From positions 682,001-746,000 of the forward strand of contig ML978130.1 in assembly GCA_010015805.1 (NCBI GenBank): DNA of 64,000 nt, written 5' to 3'. The DNA is from Rhizodiscina lignyota (taxonomy: Eukaryota; Ascomycota; Dothideomycetes; Aulographales; Rhizodiscinaceae). The notes beneath the pieces were generated by a model. That model was not told where the DNA came from, searched no databases, and worked only from the letters and a program-made list of their open reading frames with translations. The stretch's first letter is position 1; every line of letters starts with the position of its first letter. Both the position numbers and the translations under genes were made by a program. Below, one piece after another: positions 44,415 to 55,245 of this stretch.

Positions 44415-44850
44415 GAGCTCAGAGATTACGTCTGGTACCAACCCGTACATCCGTGATGCTACTAACTTGAAGATCTTACAAAGGGAGAAGCATCACTGAG
44501 CTAAAGACTAGGGCTGATAGAGCTGATAGAGGGGCCAATTCTATCAGTCACTCTATAGGGGAACCTAGAGTCATAGTAAAATATAATAGTAAGATATGTA
44601 GATATGAAATTTCATGCCGTAGCTGTTCGGCATAGCGCATGATCTGTACTGTTGCGTCTCCACGAAGTGGGGTATGGTTTTCAGCAGCAGCATAGTACTA
44701 AAATACGACAACAAATTAGCATAACTCCAGATTGATGCTGTGCAACAGGACAACTTACTGCTAGGAATGTGGGATCATATTAATGAATTCAGCTCATATG
44801 TCCATAGAACCCTTCGTGTATACCATAGCACCGCGGCATGACCCATCTCG
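44415..44850. other. Intergenic
   Basis: Includes a small hairpin (CTGATAG at 44523-44529 with CTATCAG at 44541-44547) just after the HET stop, which may lie in its 3' UTR. Otherwise AT-rich with no gene. Confidence 0.45.
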
Positions 44851-45296
44851 GCGAAGAGTCCTTTCCCTGAGATCGGCGACTTGAATATCAACAACTCGGC
44901 GATACAGCAGGCACGTCTTTCCGAGAAGAAGGCGAGGAATACCCATTGCGAATGGTTCAATATTGACCGTAGGTCTGCCCAGATTGACACGTCGGTGAAG
45001 ATGATTGAAAGCAAACTTCAGCGCCTCCGTGCTGTTATGTCTCGGAATGTAAGGTCATTGCTTGGAAATGCCTCGGAGCCGAAAATAGACAGACTTTCAT
45101 TGTGAACTTCGAGAAGCGCTTCTGTCAGCATGCCATTGATCCATGTAGAGTTGGCGGAGTGCGCAAGCTGTCTGGTCTAACGTTCGACGGCTCCAAAATT
45201 GTAGCCAGAGTTGACGAGGCTGGCCGATTGAAGAGGAGGCTGGCGCGGAGACTCTGTAACCAGAAGGTGCTGTATAGGTATGAAACCAAAGCATAG
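44851..45296 (+). pseudogene. Remnant of a helical/coiled-coil fungal protein gene
   Basis: Two coding-like segments, about 44851-45048 and 45093-45296, join in phase across a 44-nt intron with GTAAGG donor and ACAG acceptor. The joined frame reads ARLSEKKARNTHCEWFNIDR, a helix with TSVKMIESKLQRLRAVMSRN, then FEKRFCQHAIDPCRVGGV and DEAGRLKRRLARRLCNQKV. It resembles C-terminal helical parts of ascomycete hypothetical proteins often seen near HET genes. I find no in-frame ATG upstream of the first segment and no further exon, so the 5' part appears lost, or lies in an exon I cannot recognise. A functional gene with a missed first exon remains possible. It overlaps nothing else and ends 150 bp before the convergent NAA38 gene. 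Confidence 0.45.
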
Positions 45297-45445
45297 ACTA
45301 TGACTATGGTAGATGCCATACGTATGATGCGGTCCACGTTGATGTTGGATCCTGAGAAGATCGAAGGGCTTGTGAAGGAAGGAATGTCGGGAAGCGCGTG
45401 TGGATATAAACATAGCTGGAAGCTAAATGCGGGAGCTATCAGGGA

Positions 45446-45814
45446 TCAGGCAGCCCACTCCTCGTGCTCGATCTTGGTGATGTATTGTCCCGGAATCACG
45501 ACGAGCCCGACATAACGGTTGGTAAACTGGAGTTGTAGTGGGGCGCTCCCCTCTCCTTGCGACACAGCTGCCGCCTGGATGTCTTCATCGGGCGGCGGGC
45601 GGTATTCTTGAGTTAGAGCAAGGATGACATTGCAGTCCTGCAACCATTAGCGCACCGTCACTCTTCTGCAGTTGGAGTTGGCTGAACACGGTACTTTATC
45701 GGTGCACTTTAGCTGGCCGACAAAGACCCGTTTGTCGGACACGGAGACCCGCAATGTCTTCGTGAGATAGTGCTCAAGAAACTCCACGCCTTCCTGCTCT
45801 GTCACTGACGCCAT
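45446..45814 (-). CDS. NAA38: N-alpha-acetyltransferase 38, NatC auxiliary subunit (LSMD1/Mak31-like)
   Basis: Two minus-strand exons, 45695-45814 and 45446-45637, joined in phase by a 57-nt intron, give 103 residues. The first exon encodes FLEHYLTKTLRVSVSDKRVF and VGQLKCTDK, the Sm1 half of an Sm-like fold. The second has DCNVILALTQEYRPPPDEDI and NRYVGLVVIPGQYITKIEHE, the Sm2 half. This order and the QEYRPP segment are typical of fungal NAA38. The protein is the small Sm-fold subunit of the NatC complex (with NAA30 and NAA35), which acetylates N-termini starting Met-hydrophobic, co-translationally at the ribosome. The intron splits the fold, so the gene is easily missed. Length matches the family (about 100-120). 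Confidence 0.9.
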
Positions 45815-46051
45815 GTTGGTGGTTAAGACAGAGTTGAATGGTGGATGAAACCCGACGTTCGAAAAGAGTTCAGATGTGGCTTGACCAAAAACGGCAGGCC
45901 GAACCGGACCGAAATCTTATCTTGACGACGCGGAGATGAGCGCAGATTCGAAAACGGCGTGTATAGAGTACATAAGCGTGCAGGCTTCTAAAGTTTGTGC
46001 TGGAACTTCGATCTTAACATCTGTGTTATACTCATCCAGATCCCGCGTGTC

Positions 46052-47581
46052 ATGGCTGCCGCCGTTGCATCCCCACAAGCTTCAAGCTCTGTGAACCTGC
46101 AGGGCAGGGACGAATACATCCAAGAAGCAAAGAACTATTTGCATTCTCGTGTTTCTAAAGACACCGGCCTCTCCTCAAAGAAATTCGAGATTCCCGTCAT
46201 CGATCTAGCGCCCTCTTTCTCCCCGTCCCTTGCCGATAGAATATCTGTAGCGTCCAAAATCCGCGATGCTTGTACGAGCAGCGGCTTTTTCTACATCACC
46301 TCTCATGGCATATCATCCTCAGTCTGCGATTCCGCTTTGAAGCTTGCAGATCGTTTTTTCAAAGAGCTCCCATTCGAGAAGAAAGACTCGCTACATATGC
46401 GCAACTCCTCACTCCATCGTGGCTGGGAGCCATCCGAGTTCACATCGTTGGAAGGCCAGTCCGAAACGAAAGAAGGCTTCAACTGGGGCTACGAAGAGGC
46501 GTTCGACCCGACCGGTGGCGATGGGAAGTATGTTGAGCTGGACGGCAGCGCCACAAATGGAAATATGTGGCCTGCGGAAGACGATCTCCCAGGTTTTTAC
46601 GGCGGCATCAAGGAGTATTACGGTCAAGTCCTGCAGCTTGCGCGCCATCTCTTCCGGTTGTTTGCGCTGAGCTTGGATCTCCCAGAAACCCACTTCGACG
46701 CGATGACCACGCATCCCGGCGGTATTGCGCGCATCCTGTATTATCCAGCTGGCGCTCCACAAGCGGGAGATACTGACATGCAAGACATCGGACTCGGTGC
46801 TCACAGCGACTACGAGTGCTTCACCATCTTGCTGTGTTCATCTGCTCCTGGGCTTGAGATCCTTTCCCCAAACAATGAATGGATCTCTGCTGCTCCTGTG
46901 CCCGGTAAGAGATCCATGCCACATATCCTTTTGCAGTTGGTCCTTCGTCGACCTCGCATTTGCCCTCCACTTTGAAAATTCGTTGCTCTTTTCCTTGCGT
47001 AGAGCATGTGAATTGACTTGACCTCGTCAAACTACCTCTGAAATCGTGTTCTCGAGCTATTGTAGTTTGTCTTTGCCTGCTTGTATTGCTCGCGATCTTT
47101 GTATTGTTCAAAACTGTAAAAACCAGGCACACTGGTAGTCGAACTTCATCCAGGATGTTAGTTCGAGAAGTAGAGCAGTGAAAAGGCTCGACAATAGTGT
47201 ATCAAATACTGCTGAACTATGCTAACACATATCGCTTTATTCCAGGTAGCTTCATTGTCAACGTCGCCGACTTCCTCATGCGATGGACAAATGGGGTGTA
47301 CAAAAGCACGATTCATCGAGTCGTGAACCGGACACAGGATGCCCGTTACTCCATCCCATTTTTCTTCAGCATCAACTACGATGAAACTGTTGAGGTACGT
47401 CTGACTTTGTCCGAGTCAACATGTCTTGCGCAGAGGGACTAATGTAGCGTAGACACTTCCAACCTGTGTCTCGGAGGACAACCCATCAAAGTATCCACCG
47501 ATCAATGCCGGCAGGTACATTCTTGATAGACTGAACGATGTTGTAGTCGAAGGCTACGGCGGCACTGGAGCGAGTCAATAG
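46052..47581 (+). CDS. 2-oxoglutarate/Fe(II)-dependent oxygenase (isopenicillin N synthase-like)
   Basis: Exons 46052-46904, 47246-47394 and 47453-47581 give 376 residues. The DIOX_N region reads KFEIPVIDLAPSF and IRDACTSSGFFYITSHGISS. The core has GLGAHSDYECFTIL (His250 and Asp252 of the iron triad), LEILSPNNEWISAAPVPG joined across intron 1 to SFIVNVADFLMRWTNGVYKS, TIHRVVN (second His, about residue 308) and RYSIPFFFSINYD, where R-x-S binds 2-oxoglutarate. The family hydroxylates, desaturates or cyclises small molecules using iron, oxygen and 2-oxoglutarate. The substrate is unknown. Cytosolic. Intron 1 is 341 nt, several times longer than other introns here. The start is the ATG of MAAAVASPQ; an upstream in-frame TTG is not used. 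Confidence 0.88.
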
Positions 47582-48073
47582 ATATAGCAGACAGGGTCTT
47601 GATTCAGTCCTTATTAGTGTAATATTGGTGCCCATCGAATCCTGAGTCGGACCTCGAGCTTACTGTTAGATTGTATAAGCCGGAATCTTCCTTATGCTAA
47701 TTTGAAGAAGCCTTCAGTAGCTTACGGTTGAGATAGCTGCGGTTAAGGTCTCAGCTGGTTTAATGTATTTGTTCCTCGGCACTCTTCTTCACTATGACAA
47801 GAGATTCAAGGATTGGAAAGCCGCTTCAGACCAAACTAGAGTTACTAATAATACTAATCGTCCAGTCGAAATATTACACAAATTGAATTTGTCGTACTGT
47901 ACAAGGAGAGACTGAAACTCATGTTCACAAATGGTACGCGAGTGAAGAAAGCCAGGTGCAGACATCGAATGAGTTGAAGATTTGCGTGACAGATATATCA
48001 CAATTTTTATTCTTCAACGTCACAGTATCGTAACAGCATTACTCAAATATGCATCTAAACAGGGGTGGACATA
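47582..48073. other. Intergenic between convergent genes
   Basis: Presumed 3' UTRs of the oxygenase and the xylanase. AT-rich, no gene. Confidence 0.5.
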
Positions 48074-49280
48074 TTAATTGTGACCACACACGCTACAAGG
48101 GTGCCCAGCGAGAGCGTCACCGACTGCATAGTATGCGGGTTTCCTCGTATAGTTCGAGTTTCCAAGTCCATAAATATCTGCCCCACCCTTACCTGGAAAT
48201 GTCCCGGGGACCCAAGAATATTTATCGACAAAGTCCCATACTGTGTTGAAATTAAACAAGGATTCACTGCGAGCCTTTCAACATACCTGTCATCCCGATA
48301 CACTGTCGGATATCCACACAAGACTTGACCGCATCATAGTACTCCTTGGCCTGTAGCGCCAAACCGCTCGAATTGTATGGCAACTGCGTGAACCGGACGT
48401 CGAGCTCGGTGCGTGCAATGTCGACACCGAGAGCGGTATACATCTTCGATGCCTCGATCTGTTGCTCGTAACTGGGGGCTGTGCCCACCTCGTAGTGTGT
48501 CTCCAGACCCACGCCGTCAATTTTGAGCTTCCTCCTCTTCAACTCTTTGACTAAGCCAACCACACCGGTAGCCTTCGGGCCCGGGTACTCGATGTTGTAG
48601 TCGTTGTAGTACAGTTTGATATCCTTCCCTGTCAGCTTCACCGCTTCCTCCGCAAATTGATACGCCTTGTAAAAATATTCTGGGCCGATGGTGTCAAACC
48701 ACACGCTTGGTGCCCACGTGCCGTTGTCGTTGAGAGCTTCATTGACGACATCCCAACTGTAGCAAGAGTCGCCGAAGTGAGTAACGACGTTATAGATGTG
48801 GTTCTTCATGACTTCAGTGAGAGCTTCAGCTGTCCAGTTGCGGTCAAGGACCCATTCCGACACCTCAGTAACCCACACTAGATTATGGCAGCGAACGTAG
48901 CGGTTGCCGTGTTGTTTGGCAAGATCGATAACTTCTTGGCCACCCGCGTACGTGAAATTGTTCTGCTCCGGCTCGGTAAATTGAAACTGTCTGGATGTCA
49001 GCAGCCATAGAGCCCCATTCTCGAAGAACTTGCGCACCTTCATCGCGTTTGCTGGCGTCAATTGGCCGAAAATCTTGCTATCATTGAGAATCGACATATA
49101 CTCCTGATCTTGCTGCTCCACTCCAGGAATATCAGTGGCGGTGCCGAACCAGAGTTTTCCCTTTGCTTTGGCGAGCAAGTTCAGATACGGAGGCGCCAAA
49201 GCGGAAGCATATGGGTTCTTTGAGGGCACTGCAGCCACAAGCGCCGCGAGCGTGCCTACAACGAGAAGGACATGCATCAT
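48074..49280 (-). CDS. Endo-1,4-beta-xylanase, GH10, secreted
   Basis: Three minus-strand exons, 49038-49280, 48287-48986 and 48074-48240, give 369 residues. The start MMHVLLVVGTLAALVAAVPS is a classic signal peptide (n-, h- and c-regions, AAVPS cleavage zone). GH10 hallmarks: KLWFGTATDIPG, FGQLTPANAMK joined by splicing to FQFTEPEQNNFTYAGGQ, RCHNLVWVTEVSEWVLDRNW, CYSWDVVNEALNDNGTW with the acid/base Glu at about residue 164, LYYNDYNIE, GVGLETHYEVG, and IARTELDVRF with the nucleophile Glu at about 275. The last exon gives VWDFVDKYSWVPGTFPG. It cleaves the xylan backbone outside the cell. No carbohydrate-binding module. A TATATAAA box lies about 80 bp before the start, and XlnR- and CreA-type sites lie further upstream. 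Confidence 0.95.
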
Positions 49281-49492
49281 TAAAAGTGGAAAAAAGAACG
49301 TAAGATGTGAAGTATACTTCTTGACCCTCGAGATTTGGGTAATAGCATGTCTGAGCCAGTTTATATACCGGTTCACGCCTTTTGCTGGTCATCGAGCAAA
49401 CCGCTCGTCCGGATACACACTACGGGAACAGATGACGCCTCCATATTGCCCACGAGGAGAAAGACTGTCAACATAGCGGAGAAATTCCCGGA

Positions 49493-49756
49493 CCCCAGAC
49501 AATTGATTTGCGGCCTGCCAGGAACGGATGTAAATTTGGAATGGCCATCGATCTAGACTACCGGGGCTGATGAGCTAACTGAGCGGAAATAAAGTGTCAT
49601 GCAAGCAGTGGCTCATAGTTCAACGCCCCAGTTCGTCGGGTGTGGAGAATAGCTCCAAGAGCGTGTCGAGCTTTTGCAGATGCCTGTCAGTAGATCGACA
49701 CGGTTAATTAAACGTGCCATGGTCGGGTAAATTGCTCCCCTGGTGGATTTCCGGGG
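49493..49756. promoter_or_regulatory. Candidate CreA (SYGGRG) sites upstream of xylanase
   Basis: Three matches to the carbon-catabolite repressor consensus: CCCCAG at 49493-49498 (CTGGGG on the other strand), CCGGGG at about 49561-49566, and CCGGGG at 49751-49756. All lie within 480 bp of the xylanase start, where CreA sites usually occur in such genes. The motif is degenerate, so chance occurrence is possible. Confidence 0.4.
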
Positions 49757-49849
49757 CACTGATCAAAGTCGAAGAGGCTGCATGTGAAAAATCAGTAATT
49801 CAGCCTCAAAACGTGTTCTCCCCGCATCGTAAAATCCAAAATCTTGAGA

Positions 49850-49856
49850 TTTAGCC
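49850..49856 (-). promoter_or_regulatory. Candidate XlnR site upstream of xylanase
   Basis: TTTAGCC on the plus strand, i.e. GGCTAAA on the coding strand, the consensus bound by the xylanolytic activator XlnR/Xyr1. It lies about 570 bp upstream of the xylanase start. A 7-mer can occur by chance; its position before a xylanase makes it worth noting. Confidence 0.45.
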
Positions 49857-51074
49857 TGAGTGGTACATATTGCGGGAATGGTGTTCGAGACCGAACATAC
49901 CTCATTACACGGGGCATCAGAGTAGCCGCAACTGCGAGGGAAATGTGGGTTTCAAGGCTGATGCATTTCGACCAAACAGATATGGTTGGCGAGGACGATG
50001 TCATTCCATCGTGCTACAACACAGGAGAGAAAGAAGAAATGGAGAAGTGAGCGTCGTGTATGATACTTAACTATCCTAACCAGGTGGCCACACCTGCGCC
50101 GAAGGATCATCTGGAGAAAGAAGTCAGATACGTCTGGTTCGCTTAAACTAGTCAGTAAAGGAGTGAATTAATTAATCGAATCAATTAACCATTGTGCGAA
50201 AGGCGATGGAGAAGTGGCAGAATTGCGGATGTTCGATGAAAATACATATTTCCCAAACGTGCACTTTACTCTATTTAGAATTTTCCCCACTTTTCCACAC
50301 CAATAGCAGTCATTTTACTGTTTTGTAGTTAATTTAGTATTATATCGTTTCATCATAGGTGATATGTCTTAAAATCGATTCATTCCGTGTTATGTTTACG
50401 AGAATTAAGATGCTACTGCGCCTTAAAGCGCAACAAAATATGGGCTTGCGCTGTTGAATGTCTGATCAACTTTCAAGCATGAGCTTCAGCGAACGTTACT
50501 CGATACTTGGATAGGAGTCACATTCATTTCTGGATTCACAACCTCCCAGAATAACCTCAATTATTATTCTTGACTCTTGATGACTCGAGATTATAAAATG
50601 AGAACTTTATCAGCAGTTCATAAATGAAGTGGATGCGTCCAGCGGCGAGGGGGTGTTCACAGCGGAGGTAATGATGCCCGAAATAAATTAAGTTATGAGT
50701 TGGGTAGCTACAGAAAGCTCATGCTGATGTAGAGCAGCCAAAAGGCTTCGCTACCCAAAATGCATCATGTCGAAAGGGCAAGATCGCAATCAGTAAACAA
50801 AGCCCCCGTGAAGTTTTGCCATGAAATCGCCCGTGCTGTATCATAGCCCATGGTTGTTTTCAAGCAGGTAGCCAAATGTGCGACGTCCACCATTATCGCA
50901 GAATCTCAAACATATCGCAGAACCAAAAGCACGGTCGCCTGGAAATGGAGTCGCCAAAATCTGACGGTACTCGGGCTAAGGTTAGCTCTCAGGATAGCTC
51001 TCAGGACTTCGCGCCGAGAGCCATCTGTTCCCTGTAAGTAGCTTTGCACGCTCTTGCAGAGGTTCATTGAACTT

Positions 51075-52083
51075 TCAGCAGAAGTGATGGCCGGAATCGA
51101 ACGCTTTTCGCAGCCCAACCTTCATCTTGCCTTGGATACTGTTCACGTCCGGGACGTGGCCAGGCTCCATCCAGAAGTACCTGGTCGATGCATCGATCCC
51201 TTTCTCGTTTTCGATGATCGGTGCCAGAGTGCTACATACACGTCAGCGAATTCCCATGTATCAGTCGCCTTCATTGATTAAGGTTTGAAACTTACAGCTG
51301 GGCCAGGCTCATGCTATCGACTGACTTCACGGTATCGTGCCATTCGATCTTGATCTCTTTCAGATTTGGTGCCTTCTTCAACGTCTCGGCCACTTTGTTC
51401 GCGCGAATGCTAAGCATCTCCTCGTAGAAGCTGTGAATTCCAGAATCCATGTCACTGCCGCGCAAGAGCTCGGAGTCCCACACGAAGCGCAGTGTACACT
51501 TGCGGATCGATTCAAGGGGGGAGAAGGGCTTATTGACGAGAAGATCAAGAGTCTCTTCGAAGAACGTGTAGTGACAGAAACTTTGCGTAGCGTGGATAGT
51601 CAGGTTTGCTGTCTCGTAGAAGTGCCGAATTGCCTCATCTTTGATCTGCTTATTGACGAGGAGAATGTTTGGCGGAGGAGGGCAGGCAGACAGCTCGAAC
51701 ATGCCAATGGTGTGACGGTATTTGGTTTGCGGACGAGCGCGAGTCGTAGTAGTGCTGGCAGATTCGAGCGTTCCAGACACCATGTTGGCAGAAGGATGAG
51801 AGGCTGCGTCAGTGTCCTCCTCCTCCTCATCATCATCATCATCTTCTTCTTCTCCATCTTCCTCTGGAATCTCATCCTCACTGTCGGAATTGTCGATTTC
51901 ATCTCCAGCAGAAGGGATCAATCCTTCAGCCTTGTCGAACCAATCGCGCATCACATGCTCATGGCCATCCTCCCTCTCGTTGTACTTGTCGTAGATGATA
52001 TGGCGCAACTCAAGAGGAAGATCGAGGAAAGGAAAGGGCTCCTCCTCATAGTCCGTCATTATAACATCTTCCGTGGTGGCCAT
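51075..52083 (-). CDS. F-box-like protein with acidic tract
   Basis: Two minus-strand exons, 51296-52083 and 51075-51231, give 314 residues in phase across a 64-nt intron with a GCTGACG branch site. PFPFLDLPLELRHIIYDKYN is the F-box-like helix pair commonly found in ascomycete proteins. A strongly acidic Asp/Glu run follows (residues about 65-90). Then comes the associated domain: NILLVNKQIKDEAIRHFYET, ATQSFCHYTFFEETLDLLV, ESIRKCTLRFVWDSELL and PNLKEIKIEWHDTVKSV. The second exon adds APIIENEKGIDASTRYFWME. F-box proteins join SCF ubiquitin ligases through Skp1; in these fungal families the function is mostly unknown. The acidic repeat is encoded by a GAT/GAA-rich simple sequence near 51812-51870. 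Confidence 0.82.
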
Positions 52084-53170
52084 GGTCAAGGCCGGAAAGA
52101 TCTCGAAATTGAGGTTGAAGGTGTTTGAGAGTGTTAAGAGAAGGCAAAGAAAGCCTTGCGCGAGCAGAAGCAGGCGAATAGTGGAAGCGCTAGTCAGGAT
52201 TCTATAGCTTCGACGAGTCAAGTACGACTTGACGAGTGAAAGCTGAGCAAGGCTGCAGCCTGATGGGAGCGAGGCTGCAGGTGGGGGATGTGCAGGAGTT
52301 GTAGAAGGAAGAGTGCTCGAAGCAACTTATATGTCGCAGCACTTTTAGCTGGCTCATCTTCGGGCCGAGCGGAGAGTGTGCTATTATGTGTCTCTCTATT
52401 TCGCTCGATGAAGCTGTTGAGGATGTTTGCATCAGCTACGTGAAGTGTGCAGCGGGGCCGACTCGGGCGGACACAAGCTCCCTCGCTGCTCGAGGAATAT
52501 CTGGAGCCATTGGATATTTGGATTTCATGGCCCTGGGGGGTTTGGCTCTGTCATGATTGGCATTCGAGGTTCTATGTAGACGATTTTTCAAGGAGGAGGA
52601 GCGATATGCTATTTATATATCTCCGATCCTCGCCACCACCGCACCGGCCAAACCGCGCGGAAGAAATGAATTAATCTTTCTGAAATCTGAGTCCGAGAGA
52701 CAAGATCGAAGCACAGTTCAACAGTTCTAATATGTCTAATAATAATACATTATAGATACTGCTGCAGTCTCCCAAGTCTCGTCGCGGCTTCGCATCCTCT
52801 GCCACCATTGGACCGAACCTGCATGGAGCCCCTGCTTTCGCCAACGCTGTCACTGCGAAGGATTCCATAGCATGTGTGGCTAGTGCGGCGCTGCAAGCGT
52901 ATTTTCCCAGCCTGCACCGCTGGCCCTTCGGATCTCAAGCCATAAGAACGGCCGATGATCTCCACTCTTGAGCCATGCCACGGCCTTTATACTTATCCAG
53001 TGTTACGACAGCTGGAGTATGTCTCTCACTCGTTTCCCTTCCAGATATGGACTACCGTGTATGGTTCTGAGGCCGACATCGCGCGACCCGCGTTGGATTC
53101 CCTGCTCGGATCTTCATAAAATCCTCGAATTCGCTTCTCCACACGCGTGAGGGAGGAACAACCTCCTGGC
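52084..53170. other. Intergenic between divergent genes
   Basis: About 1.1 kb. Short open frames on both strands show no motif. The 200 bases before 53171 may hold an unrecognised first exon of the surface-protein gene. Confidence 0.45.
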
Positions 53171-54190
53171 ATGGCGAATAAGTCGAGTCCCTGTGTACAA
53201 TTTGAGGACAACAATATTCATTCGCTCAACGGCTGGCTTCCCTGCGAACCATATCATAAAGGCGGCCCGGTCGTCTCATGTTGCAAAAAGGACGGAGAAT
53301 GCCTCGACTATGGCTTATGCCACTACGATCACTCGTTAGTTGGTGGCAGCGGCTATTACCAAGGCTCGTGTACGGATCCGAACTACGAAAACAGTCTATG
53401 CCCTCATCTCTGCAGTATGTGCTGGTTGTGGTGCTCTGGAAACTTCACAAACAAAGGCAATTAGAGCTAATCGACTCTCCCGACAGATGATCAACCATTC
53501 CCTGACGTCAAGTGGAATGAGACATTGAACGAATGGCAATGTTGCGGGGCCAATTCGAAAGGCGAGGTCTCCTGCAACGCGCCCACGACGAACGAATTCT
53601 TCGATGCTCCTGCGCCCTCTCTCCTCTCCACCACTGCCACACCTGGCCAAACCACATCAGCGAAAGGCACGCGGACGCGGACGCGGACGCCCGCAACTGG
53701 GACGAAGAGCCCAACAGTCGCTCCTGCAACCAGTGCCCCAGCATCCTCGTCCGGTCTCTCAACAGGCGCAAAAGCGGGTATAGGCGTGGGAGCTGCACTT
53801 GGTGCACTCGTTGTAATTGGACTAATTGCGTGGTTTTTGCTTCGCCGGCGAAGTAGTAAGAAGGCCGAGACGATGGGAAGCGCATCAGGAATGGATAGTC
53901 AGGCACAACATTTTCAGCAAGACCAACAACCACTTCGGCACGACTACAAGTATGACCAAGGTTACGGGATACCCTTGGCCGACCTGCCGGCCGAGTCGGA
54001 CAGCGCGCAGAGATTTGAGATGCCGCAGCCTGGTGTAGAGAGTTATGCGGATAACATGAGGGGGCCGAAGATATATCCCTTGAGTAATGAACACGCGCCA
54101 CGCGAGCTACCAGGAAGTATGCCAGGATATCAGAGCTCGCGATTACACGAGCTGGATGCTTCGAATCGATCTACGAGACATATGAGATAA
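53171..54190 (+). CDS. Cysteine-rich single-pass membrane protein (fungal surface type)
   Basis: Two exons, 53171-53414 and 53487-54190, give 315 residues. The 72-nt intron (GTATGT donor, CTAATC branch) joins LCPHLC to NDQPFPDVKWNETLNEWQCC. The N-terminal part is Cys-rich (CCKKDGECLDYGLCHYD; GSCTDPNYENSLCPHLC), like ectodomains of many ascomycete proteins with a C-x-CC pattern. A Ser/Thr/Pro linker with a TRTRTRTPATGT repeat, probably O-glycosylated, leads to one helix (AGIGVGAALGALVVIGLIAW, about residues 177-200) and the stop-transfer FLLRRRSSKK. The cytosolic tail of about 110 residues is Gln/Pro-rich. I see no signal peptide at the chosen ATG, so either topology is set by the helix or an upstream exon is missing. 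Cell-surface sensing or adhesion is possible but unproven. Confidence 0.75.
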
Positions 54191-54693
54191 TTTTGTATTC
54201 CACTTTTCCGGCATCCCGGTCTCAGCATCCTCACACGGTTCATGGACTTGCATTCTCCGGCGTTATTACGTGGGCTGGTCGCATCATACATTCATTCCTT
54301 TCTTGTCGATACCCAGTTGGATGATACCCACTTTGGATGGTATTGAGATAACAGGACTACTATTTCTGATTTATTCATCAAACCATGCCGAGGCATACGC
54401 ACGAAGTGTACTTATAGCCCAAGGATTTGTACAGTACACGAGGGCGTGCTACGCAATCATTTACCCCATCGATTACTCATCCACCACAGAGAGCTCCGCA
54501 CATCATTTATCGGTCGGACGGTCCTACTAAGATAATTCAAATGTGATAGGAAGCTTCGTGTTGATAGTTCCAGGGAAGTTAAATAAACATTCGTGCGAGA
54601 GATGTATATATTCACGCTTCGGGCACGATGTCTCAATTCCTCAAACACTATTTCAGAGCTCCTCTTCAACTCCTTGGGAATTAAGTCGACACT
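54191..54693. other. Intergenic
   Basis: About 0.5 kb, no gene seen; promoter of the next plus-strand gene. Confidence 0.5.
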
Positions 54694-55245
54694 ATGGCAT
54701 CTTCAATAGACCAATTCAAGAAGACCGAAGCTCAGTCGATCCGCCATATCACTATCACCCTCCCGGTCTCATTTACAGCCTTCACGGATGCTTTCGAAGC
54801 AAAACTCGGCCGGATTTCCATGTCGCTCTTCAGGAATTCCAAAAGCTTCCACGATTATGAAACCGCTACAGCGGAAGTGAATGGCGGCGAGCCGTTCGCC
54901 ATCTCCAACAACTACAATCACGGCTATTTAGCGACCATCCGCAATCAAGACATAGGAGAGGGCAAGAAGAGGGTAGGCAAGCGCTACGATTTTGGCAATG
55001 TCTTGTTTGCAAGCAGCATGACAGTACATGATATCCGCGCGGGACAGTACGCACCGCTCACAATGCTGGTGTGGGAGGCGAAGGAGGGCGAGACGGTATG
55101 TCAGTGGGATAGCGCGGAAGACTTGATGGGAAAAGGGACGGAGGGAAATCCGGAGGTAGTGAAAGTCGCGGAGATGCTGGATAGAGAGAGGGAAACTGTT
55201 GTCATGGAGGCGTTTGAGACAGCGACAGGGAAGGAGAAACTATGA
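54694..55245 (+). CDS. DUF302-like hypothetical protein
   Basis: A single exon of 183 residues. ITITLPVSFTAFTDAFEAKL followed by GRISMSLFRNSKSF resembles the first strand and helix of DUF302 (TT1751-like) proteins; ISNNYNHGYLATI, YDFGNVLFASSMTVHDIRAG and YAPLTMLVWE continue in an alpha/beta pattern ending in WDSAEDLM. Fungal homologues are small soluble proteins without an assigned role. No signal peptide or membrane segment. The start is at the first ATG, preceded by a short C/T-rich leader. The C-terminus is helical and Glu-rich. Confidence in the gene is fair, in the family name lower. Confidence 0.65.
   Translation: MASSIDQFKKTEAQSIRHITITLPVSFTAFTDAFEAKLGRISMSLFRNSKSFHDYETATAEVNGGEPFAISNNYNHGYLATIRNQDIGEGKKRVGKRYDFGNVLFASSMTVHDIRAGQYAPLTMLVWEAKEGETVCQWDSAEDLMGKGTEGNPEVVKVAEMLDRERETVVMEAFETATGKEKL

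Larger units (their letters stand above)
49281..51074. other. Xylanase promoter region and AT-rich spacer
   Basis: About 1.8 kb with no gene. The first 600 bases contain the regulatory sites listed separately. 50150-50650 is AT-rich and repeat-poor. Confidence 0.5.

Noticed and set aside
44523-44547. Hairpin after the HET gene as a terminator
   Set aside because: A 7-bp stem with an 11-base loop is weak, and intrinsic hairpin terminators are not used by eukaryotic polymerase II genes.
51337-52128. Plus-strand open frame of 263 codons opposite the F-box-like gene
   Set aside because: Antisense to an exon with a clear F-box-like motif and matching splice site. The Leu/Ile/Phe run in it is just the complement of the acidic repeat.
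53508-54101. Minus-strand frame of 197 codons opposite the surface protein
   Set aside because: Shadow of the second exon. The sense strand has the transmembrane helix, stop-transfer and phase-consistent intron.
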